64,000 nt of DNA from positions 35,337 to 99,336 of the forward strand of contig NZ_JABXKJ010000239.1 in assembly GCF_017115085.1 (NCBI RefSeq), given 5' to 3'. The position numbers and the translations under genes were made by a program. The notes beneath the pieces are model-generated. The model was not told where the DNA came from and made no database searches. It worked only from the letters and a program-made list of their open reading frames with translations. This DNA is from Nostoc sp. NMS7 (GTDB lineage Bacteria; Cyanobacteriota; Cyanobacteriia; Cyanobacteriales; Nostocaceae). The first letter of the stretch is position 1. The number at the start of each line of letters is the position of its first letter. Positions 58,249 to 64,000 of this stretch are shown here, piece by piece.

Positions 58249-61200
58249 ATGGGTTCCCTTTTATACTCTTCGTCTCAAACTGCGGATATATACCCGGTGT
58301 CGGAATTATTTTTGCGTCATCGTCTCCAGGTAGTGGAAGAATTGTGGGAGTCAGTTCTCCGGCAAGAATGCGGTCAAAATATGGTAGACTTATTGGGGCA
58401 GTTGCGCGATTTATGTTCACCAGAAGGACAAGCAACAAATGACCAAGCAGCCTCAGCCGTAAAATTGATTGAGCAATTAAATATCAATGAAGCAATTCGC
58501 GCGGCTCGGGCTTTCGCTCTATATTTTCAGTTGATTAATATCATTGAGCAGGAATACGAACAACGGCAGCAATTGAGTCGCTATGAGGCAGAAATAGAGT
58601 CAACACCGCAAACACCAGCCAATGTCAATTATTCGTCCAATCAAAGAGAAGATGATGCGCCTGTTAGTAGGGGAATAGCAGCCGAGTTGCTGAGAAAGAG
58701 TTATGTAGAAAAAGAATTAGTCAAACCAAAAGGTACTTTCGCTGCCTTATTTCCCTATTTATTCAAACTGAATGTACCACCTCAGCAAATTCAACGTCTA
58801 ATTACACATCTGGATGTGCGCTTAGTTTTCACAGCGCACCCGACGGAAATTGTGCGTCATACCATCCGAGATAAGCAGCGACAGGTAGTACAACTTTTGC
58901 AAAAACTGGATGCCCTGGAAAACCACTCTGGTAGCACACCAGGAGCATATCCTTGGGAAGCCGCAGATGTCCGCGAACAATTGCTCGAAGAAATTCGCCT
59001 GTGGTGGCGTACAGACGAACTTCACCAGTTCAAACCCACGGTACTAGATGAAGTAGATTATGCCCTGCACTACTTCCAAGAAGTTTTATTTGATGGCATT
59101 CCTCAACTTTATAAACGTTTCAAACACACCCTATCCAATACCTTTCCTTGGCTAGAACCACCGAGTAAAAACTTTTGCTCTTTCGGCTCTTGGGTAGGCT
59201 CAGACAGGGATGGGAATCCATCAGTTACACCGGAAATTACCTGGCAGACAGCTTGCTATCAGCGCAAAATGGTGCTAGGGAGATATATTCAGTCAGTGAA
59301 ACATCTGATTGAATTGTTAAGTGTATCGATGCATTGGAGTGATGTTTTACCAGACTTACTAGAATCTCTAGAATTAGATCAGTCGCAGTTAAGCGAAGTC
59401 TACGACGCACTGGCGCTGCGTTATCGACAAGAACCCTATCGGCTGAAACTGGCTTATGTGTTGAAACGGCTGGAAAATACCCGCGATCGCAATCTCGCTT
59501 TATATAATCGGGAAACGCCAACAAATCAAGATAGCCCCCTGTATCTTTCGGGAGCTGATTTTTTAGCAGAACTGCGGATGATTGAGCGCAACTTGACAGA
59601 AACAGGTTTAAGCTGTCGAGAATTAGAAAATCTCATCTGTCAGGCAGAAATTTTTGGCTTTAATTTGACACAGCTAGATATTCGCCAAGAATCGTCCCGC
59701 CATGCTGATGCGCTCAATGAGATCCTGGAATACTTGCAAATATTATCTCAACCTTACAATGAACTCTCTGAGGAGCAAAGAGTTGCTTGGCTGACAGGAG
59801 AACTGCAAACCCGGCGGCCATTAATTCCAGCAGAATTGCCATTTTCCGAAAAAACCAACGATGTCATTGAGACTTTTCGCGTCGTGCGATCGCTCCAACA
59901 AGAATTTGGTCTCAACATCTGCCAAACTTACATTATCAGTATGTGCCGCGACGTCAGCGACGTGCTGGAAGTACTGCTGTTAGCCAAAGAAGCCAGACTT
60001 TTTGACCCCGCCATTGCTGTCGGAACTATTCAAGTTGTCCCCCTATTTGAAACAGTAGAAGATTTACAACGCTCTAGAAGCGTCATGCAGAAATTATTTG
60101 AACTCCCGTTATATCGCGCTTTGTTAGCTGGCGGCTACGAACAGACAAAAGCACAGGATAGCGATGAAAATTCATCCTCCCCTGCCTCCCCTGCCCCCTC
60201 TGCCCCCCCTGCTTCCTCCTCCCCCCTCCCGCCGAACTTGCAAGAAGTCATGTTGGGGTATTCTGACAGCAACAAAGACTCTGGTTTTTTAAGTAGCAAC
60301 TGGGAAATTCATAAAGCCCAAAAATCACTGCAACAAATAGCAGAAAACTATGATCTAAACTTGCGGATTTTCCACGGACGCGGCGGTTCTGTGGGACGTG
60401 GTGGCGGTCCAGCTTACGAAGCGATTTTAGCCCAACCGGGTCATAGTATCAATGGGCGAATCAAAATTACCGAACAAGGAGAAGTTTTGGCTTCCAAATA
60501 CTCCTTGTTGGACTTGGCATTATACCACATGGAAACCATCACTACTGCGGTGATTCAAGCTAGCTTGCTGCGAACAGGGTTTGATGATATTGAACCCTGG
60601 AATGAGATTATGGAAGAATTAGCGGCGCGATCGCGTCAACATTATCGTGCTTTAATCTACGAACAGCCTGATTTTGTTGACTTCTTCCATGAAGTAACCC
60701 CAATTGAAGAAATCAGCCAGTTGCAAATTAGTTCCCGTCCCGCACGCCGTCCATCTGGTAAGAAAGATTTAAGTAGTCTGCGAGCTATTCCGTGGGTATT
60801 TAGCTGGACACAAACTCGCTTTTTGCTGCCTTCCTGGTATGGCGTTGGCACAGCTATACAAGAATTTTTGAACGAAGAACCAGAGGAACACTTGAAATTG
60901 CTGCGCTACTTTTACATTAAGTGGCCTTTTTTCAAGATGGTGATTTCCAAGGCCGAGATGACTTTGGCAAAAGTAGATATGCAAATGGCACATCACTATG
61001 TCCAAGAATTGTCAAAACCAGAAGATCAACTTCGTTTTGCCAAGGTTTTTGACCAAATTGCCAGCGAGTTCTATCTGACAAGGGATTTGGTGTTAAAAAT
61101 CACCGATCACAATCAACTCTTAGATGGTGATCCTGTATTGCAACGATCTGTACAGTTACGCAATGGCACAATTGTACCTTTGGGATTTATTCAAGTTTCA

Positions 61201-61341
61201 CTACTCAAGCGCCTACGACAGTCCCAAAATACTACTGCTACTTCTGGAGTCATCCACTCTCGTTACAGCAAAGGCGAGTTACTGCGAGGGGCATTGTTAA
61301 CTATTAATGGTATTGCAGCTGGGATGAGAAATACGGGTTGA
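58249..61341 (+). CDS. ppc: Phosphoenolpyruvate carboxylase with a Ser/Pro-rich insert
   Basis: A 1030-residue PEP carboxylase, the anaplerotic enzyme that makes oxaloacetate from PEP and bicarbonate. Catalytic motifs: VFTAHPTEIVRHTIRDKQRQ (the catalytic His), SDRDGNPSVTPEITW, LTQLDIRQESSRHADALNEI, VMLGYSDSNKDSGFLSSNWE and FHGRGGSVGRGGGPAYEAIL, and the C-terminal RNTG carboxylate. A low-complexity insert of about 20 residues rich in Ser, Pro and Ala (SSPASPAPSAPPASSSPLPP) lies at about residue 642. It is encoded by a pyrimidine-rich stretch (60172-60233) that resembles the CCCCTGCC-type repeats of cyanobacterial spacers. The insert sits between YEQTKAQDSDEN and LQEVMLGYSDS, a surface loop outside the active site, so function should be kept. 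ATG at 58249. Confidence 0.97.
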   Translation: MGSLLYSSSQTADIYPVSELFLRHRLQVVEELWESVLRQECGQNMVDLLGQLRDLCSPEGQATNDQAASAVKLIEQLNINEAIRAARAFALYFQLINIIEQEYEQRQQLSRYEAEIESTPQTPANVNYSSNQREDDAPVSRGIAAELLRKSYVEKELVKPKGTFAALFPYLFKLNVPPQQIQRLITHLDVRLVFTAHPTEIVRHTIRDKQRQVVQLLQKLDALENHSGSTPGAYPWEAADVREQLLEEIRLWWRTDELHQFKPTVLDEVDYALHYFQEVLFDGIPQLYKRFKHTLSNTFPWLEPPSKNFCSFGSWVGSDRDGNPSVTPEITWQTACYQRKMVLGRYIQSVKHLIELLSVSMHWSDVLPDLLESLELDQSQLSEVYDALALRYRQEPYRLKLAYVLKRLENTRDRNLALYNRETPTNQDSPLYLSGADFLAELRMIERNLTETGLSCRELENLICQAEIFGFNLTQLDIRQESSRHADALNEILEYLQILSQPYNELSEEQRVAWLTGELQTRRPLIPAELPFSEKTNDVIETFRVVRSLQQEFGLNICQTYIISMCRDVSDVLEVLLLAKEARLFDPAIAVGTIQVVPLFETVEDLQRSRSVMQKLFELPLYRALLAGGYEQTKAQDSDENSSSPASPAPSAPPASSSPLPPNLQEVMLGYSDSNKDSGFLSSNWEIHKAQKSLQQIAENYDLNLRIFHGRGGSVGRGGGPAYEAILAQPGHSINGRIKITEQGEVLASKYSLLDLALYHMETITTAVIQASLLRTGFDDIEPWNEIMEELAARSRQHYRALIYEQPDFVDFFHEVTPIEEISQLQISSRPARRPSGKKDLSSLRAIPWVFSWTQTRFLLPSWYGVGTAIQEFLNEEPEEHLKLLRYFYIKWPFFKMVISKAEMTLAKVDMQMAHHYVQELSKPEDQLRFAKVFDQIASEFYLTRDLVLKITDHNQLLDGDPVLQRSVQLRNGTIVPLGFIQVSLLKRLRQSQNTTATSGVIHSRYSKGELLRGALLTINGIAAGMRNTG

Positions 61342-61348
61342 TTGGGCA

Positions 61349-61402
61349 TGGGACAAGGGGGACAAGGGGGACAAGGGGGACAAGGGGGACAAGGAGAATA
61401 AC
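61349..61402. repeat. Decamer tandem repeat GACAAGGGGG
   Basis: Five nearly perfect decamers after the ppc stop, continuing into AACAAATGACAAATGACAAA heptamer-like repeats at 61410-61440. It matches the inverse of the tract at 54352-54405. Confidence 0.9.
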
Positions 61403-61432
61403 CAATAAAAAATAACAAATAACAAATGACAA

Positions 61433-61687
61433 ATGACAAAAAATAGAATTTTAATTTGCACTTTTTTGGCGCTGTCATCAGGTTTTTTTGGTGCTTACAC
61501 CAGTGGGCAAATTACCCTGATGCTGCATAGCCAAAAGTGTCAAAACCAACCTTGGGGTTTCAAGGAGATGTGCAACGCTTGGATGACACCAGGGGCAATA
61601 TGGCAAGGTAGCACAACAGGACTATGGACAGGCACTATCTTAGGGGGGTTTGTTGGTGGTTTGGTGACGCGACAAACTCGTGATTAG
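61433..61687 (+). CDS. Small membrane protein
   Basis: An 84-residue protein, start MTKNRILICTFLALSSGFFG (ATG at 61433, the first codons lie inside the AAATGAC repeat). Two hydrophobic segments: residues 5-25 and the C-terminal TTGLWTGTILGGFVGGLVTR, which is glycine-zipper-like. Two cysteines (KCQNQPWGFKEMCNAW) lie in the loop between. No family recognised. The start codon overlapping a tandem repeat means its translation start may vary with repeat length. Confidence 0.62.
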   Translation: MTKNRILICTFLALSSGFFGAYTSGQITLMLHSQKCQNQPWGFKEMCNAWMTPGAIWQGSTTGLWTGTILGGFVGGLVTRQTRD

Positions 61688-62022
61688 CCTTGGCTGAATG
61701 GAATTCGCGGCTACACAAACAAAGCCCGCCTTCGTGGGCTAAGAGAAAATCAAGATTTTTTAACCCGCAAAGGGGGGTTTTGCTTGTGTAGACAAGCCAG
61801 TGCGTTGGGGAGCCAGCGCTGTGGGCGGGTTTCCCGACTTGAGGCGACTGGCGTCCGGCTTTGCCGACTTGTTCGCGCAGCGTCTCCCCTTGGGAGAAGC
61901 AATTGGCGTGCGGTTTCTAACCGCCCTTTTAACGTTAAGTTGACTAGCAAAAAAGCCGATAGGCGGGTTTGGTGTCAGCAAGGCTGGTAAAATCTACTCA
62001 TAGCGAAGAAGAACAAATCACC
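61688..62022. other. Spacer of 335 bp made of interspersed repeats
   Basis: Contains CGCGGCTACACAAACAAAGC (61708-61727), GCCGACTTGTTCGCGCAGCGTCTCCC-type repeat (about 61862-61890) and an AACGTTAAGTTGACTAGC end (61930-61947) of the GTGTCAACTTAA family. Open frames on both strands here come from the GC-rich repeats. Confidence 0.55.
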
Positions 62023-62328
62023 ATGCCTACCGAAACTAACTCAGGGAATCAAACTACTACAGGTGCTGATGCTATTGATGAAGCGATCGCACAGGGAATC
62101 GATTTTGATGGTTCTCCCATTCCGCCCGCCAAGCTAGAACTTTATGGTAAAGTTATGGCGCTAGAAGGCAATAGACAGCGCAGTGGCGTATCTAATACGA
62201 TGCGATCGCGCATTGTGCGAATTGGTGCAAAACACATTCCCCAAACAGAACTCGACCAATTACTTCTAGATGCTGGTTTCGCACCCCTAAAAGAGAAAGA
62301 AATTGCCTTTTTCTATAGTGGCAAATAG
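62023..62328 (+). CDS. Small conserved cyanobacterial protein
   Basis: A 101-residue soluble protein. The ATG at 62023 (MPTETNSGNQTTTGADAIDE) is preferred over in-frame codons in the upstream repeat. After a disordered, Thr-rich head it reads AIAQGIDFDGSPIPPAKLEL, YGKVMALEGNRQRSGVSNTM, RSRIVRIGAKHIPQTELDQL and LLDAGFAPLKEKEIAFFYSG. The second half looks helical and basic (VSNTMRSRIVRIGAKHI), possibly nucleic-acid binding. Family unknown to me, but the pattern looks conserved. Monocistronic. Confidence 0.72.
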   Translation: MPTETNSGNQTTTGADAIDEAIAQGIDFDGSPIPPAKLELYGKVMALEGNRQRSGVSNTMRSRIVRIGAKHIPQTELDQLLLDAGFAPLKEKEIAFFYSGK

Positions 62329-62693
62329 TTGATATTTTACAGCAGTTTTCATTTATTTGAACCACATATCTTGTAGGGGCACAGTCAACTTAGAGCCAGG
62401 GCGACTGGAAGTCGCGGCTAGACAAACGTTCGCCCTACAGCCCTTCGGGCATCCTACGGCAGGCGTTCCCGTTCGCGTAGCGTCTCCCTTAGGAGAAGGG
62501 TAGTCCACCTCCGTGGACTAATACAAAATCAACTCACGCATCCCAAATTGGCATCGGTATTTTGGCTTCTTGAGTCTTTTGCTGATCGGGTTGAAAAGTG
62601 TATCTTCAGTAAGATATTGTCAACTTTCCCTTGTGTTTAAATTGTCACACAGCTATATCTACTTAAGTAATAGCTGAGAGACAAGGAGAACAG
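62329..62693. other. Spacer of 365 bp with GC-rich repeats
   Basis: Contains GTAGGGGCACAGTCAACTTAG (62374-62394), CCCTTCGGGCATCCTACGGC, GTTCGCGTAGCGTCTCCCTT and a TAGTCCACCTCCGTGGACTA hairpin (62502-62521). The remaining 150 bases lead into the aldo/keto reductase and include a GACAAGGAGAACAG ribosome site. Confidence 0.55.
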
Positions 62694-63644
62694 ATGTCAA
62701 ATTCCGAAATGCTATACAGAGTTCTCGGCAGTACAACAGAGAAAGTTTCCGCCATCGGATTGGGTGGTTGGCACATCGGTTTGAAGCACGTTGATGAGCA
62801 ACTGGGTATCCGAATTGTGAGAACCGCGATTGATCGCGGCATCACCTTTATGGATAATAGTTGGGATTACAACGGTGGAGTCAGCGAGATTCGCATGGGA
62901 AAAGCGTTGCGCGATCGCTACCGAGACAAAGTGTTCCTGATGACGAAAATTGACGGCCGCTCTAAGAAAGAAGCTGCAAGACAGCTAGACGAATCTCTTC
63001 AACGCCTGCAAGTTGATTGCATCGATCTTGTGCAGCATCACGAAATCATTCGGTATGAAGATCCGCATCGAATTTTTGATAAAGAAGGGGCAAATGCTGC
63101 CTTAATTGAAGCGCGGGAAGCTGGCAAACTCCGATACATCGGCTTCACTGGACACAAAGATCCCCATATTCATCTGCACATGCTGGAAGTTGCAGCCACT
63201 CACGGGTTTAAATTTGATACGGCTCAGATGCCTCTGAATGTGATGGATGCCCACTACCGGAGCTTTGCCAAGCTAGTTGTGCCAGAACTGGTTAAACAAA
63301 ACATCGGCGTTCTAGGGATGAAAAGCTTGGCGAACGGTATTCTTTTACGCTCAAAGACTGTAACACCAATTGAGTGTTTACACTATGCTTTGAATCTACC
63401 TACATCGGTTGTGATTACCGGAATTGATAGCATGGAGATTCTAGAGCAAGCCTTTGAAGCAGTGCAGACGTTCCAGCCAATGAATGACGAACAAGTGCGA
63501 TCGCTCTTAGCAAAAACCGCAGAAGCGGCATCACGCGGCGAGTTTGAGCCTTTCAAAACCTCATCAATTTTTGACAGCACTGCCCAAAATCCAGATTGGC
63601 TGGGAGAGGAGCCACAGCGCATCCAACAATTGATGTCAGCGTAA
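62694..63644 (+). CDS. Aldo/keto reductase
   Basis: A 316-residue NADPH-dependent oxidoreductase with a (beta/alpha)8 barrel. It starts MSNSEMLYRVLGSTTEKVSA and has GLGGWHIGLKHVDEQLGIRI. The catalytic tetrad is Asp and Tyr in FMDNSWDYNGGVSEIRMG, Lys in VFLMTKIDGRSKKEA and His in DLVQHHEIIRYEDPH. A cofactor-binding region near the C-terminus is VVITGIDSMEILEQAFE. The substrate of this bacterial subgroup is unknown. The tail FEPFKTSSIFDSTAQNPDWL is unusual but fits the length. A GAGACGTTATATGTAACGTCTC palindrome follows at 63680-63701. Confidence 0.92.
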   Translation: MSNSEMLYRVLGSTTEKVSAIGLGGWHIGLKHVDEQLGIRIVRTAIDRGITFMDNSWDYNGGVSEIRMGKALRDRYRDKVFLMTKIDGRSKKEAARQLDESLQRLQVDCIDLVQHHEIIRYEDPHRIFDKEGANAALIEAREAGKLRYIGFTGHKDPHIHLHMLEVAATHGFKFDTAQMPLNVMDAHYRSFAKLVVPELVKQNIGVLGMKSLANGILLRSKTVTPIECLHYALNLPTSVVITGIDSMEILEQAFEAVQTFQPMNDEQVRSLLAKTAEAASRGEFEPFKTSSIFDSTAQNPDWLGEEPQRIQQLMSA

Positions 63645-63701
63645 TACCAATTACAGTAGAGATTTCCGACAATAAATGTAGAGACGTTATATGTAACGTC
63701 T

Positions 63702-63857
63702 CTATTCTGCGATCGCATTCTGTTCATCTTCTGTGATTTCTGCACCACGCTTCCAAGGAATCTCTAATTGAAACTCAGCGTTGGCTTTGTAGTAAGTGTA
63801 CCAATGATCAGATGTTGTGATTGAAGACAAAGTAGGTAACAGCTTATGAGGATTCAT
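63702..63857 (-). CDS. Small 51-residue protein
   Basis: The minus strand encodes MNPHKLLPTLSSITTSDHWY, TYYKANAEFQLEIPWKRGAE, ITEDEQNAIAE and TAG. It has a ribosome site GGAG seven bases upstream of the ATG at 63857. Soluble, mixed. The sequence looks like an intact small gene or the N-terminal remnant of a longer one, with its C-terminus rich in Glu. No family recognised. It abuts the palindrome after the reductase gene; the two genes converge. Confidence 0.55.
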   Translation of the reverse strand: MNPHKLLPTLSSITTSDHWYTYYKANAEFQLEIPWKRGAEITEDEQNAIAE

Positions 63858-64000
63858 CAAAACTCCAAATGTGTATAGCCTGGTGTTGTTTTACAGCAGT
63901 TTTCATGTATTTGAACCACATCTGTCGTAGGGGCACAGCATTGCTCATTGGTGTCAACTTAAGAGGATAAAGCCCATATTTGCTGGGTGCGAGCGTCAAT
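63858..64000. other. Window end, repeat fragments
   Basis: Contains TACAGCAGTTTTCATGTATTTGAACCACAT (the same phrase occurs at about 62339-62367) and GTAGGGGCACAGCATTGCTC followed by a GTGTCAACTTAAG end (63950-63962). No gene seen up to the edge. Confidence 0.5.

Noticed and set aside
61750..61990. Overlapping frames on both strands
   Set aside because: All derive from GC-rich interspersed repeats such as TTCGCGCAGCGTCTCCC; no start context.

Overview
The window is chromosomal DNA of a filamentous, heterocyst-forming-type cyanobacterium, most likely a Nostoc close to N. punctiforme. The reasons are the many GCGATCGC (HIP1) octamers, photosystem II genes (psbB-psbT and psbA), a cyanobacterial-type PEP carboxylase, an FtsH2-type thylakoid protease, and large AT-rich spacers full of short interspersed repeats. 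I recognised this by reading; no database was searched.

Layout. 1-8.4 kb: the 3' end of an unidentified gene, a seven-repeat FG-GAP/VCBS protein (-), an Xaa-Pro aminopeptidase (+), a PD-(D/E)XK-like protein (-), a secreted protein (-), an orphan FG-GAP fragment, ftsH (-) and another secreted protein (-). 8.5-17 kb, all minus: gltX, tRNA-Asp(GTC), two tandem Ser/Thr kinases, a phytase-like esterase domain protein and a TM0106-type RecB-like nuclease. 17.4-24.4 kb, plus: a class V aminotransferase, a MurG-like glycosyltransferase, a frameshifted membrane-protein remnant, YjbQ, a Nif3-like protein and small cyanobacterial proteins. 24.4-28.9 kb, mostly minus: a beta-lactamase-fold hydrolase, a 40-residue membrane peptide, a DUF29 protein and a 158-residue protein, around a repeat-rich 1.2 kb gap. 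29.2-35.2 kb: an HD-domain metalloprotein and a type-5 peptide/nickel ABC system whose two permeases lie on opposite strands, with a second PD-(D/E)XK-like paralogue between them. 36-41.6 kb, plus: psbB, psbT, a ribosomal protein S1, a HAD protein and a Uma2-family protein. 42.8-45.3 kb: three tandem secreted DUF4360-like paralogues. 45.4-52 kb: cysA-type ATPase (-), GH38 alpha-mannosidase (+), a ribbon-helix-helix protein (+) and psbA (-). 52.7-57.4 kb: an MBOAT acyltransferase next to a 1000-residue SGNH/DUF1574-like protein, a plausible cell-surface acylation pair. 57.9-63.9 kb: small proteins, ppc, an aldo/keto reductase and a 51-residue protein.

Most genes are ordinary. The unexplained material is in the spacers. 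Two copies of a four-hairpin element (18.7 and 27.8 kb) differ in sequence at paired stem positions in ways that keep the pairing. A small inverted-repeat element at 35.7 kb sits in a decayed reading frame, and removing it on paper together with one 3-bp target copy restores that frame. Upstream of psbA, two hairpins are linked by an exact 13-nt long-range complement. The DUF4360 trio carries duplicated upstream and downstream blocks. PEP carboxylase contains a Ser/Pro-rich insert that looks like the spacer repeats. No CRISPR array, prophage or intact insertion sequence was seen.
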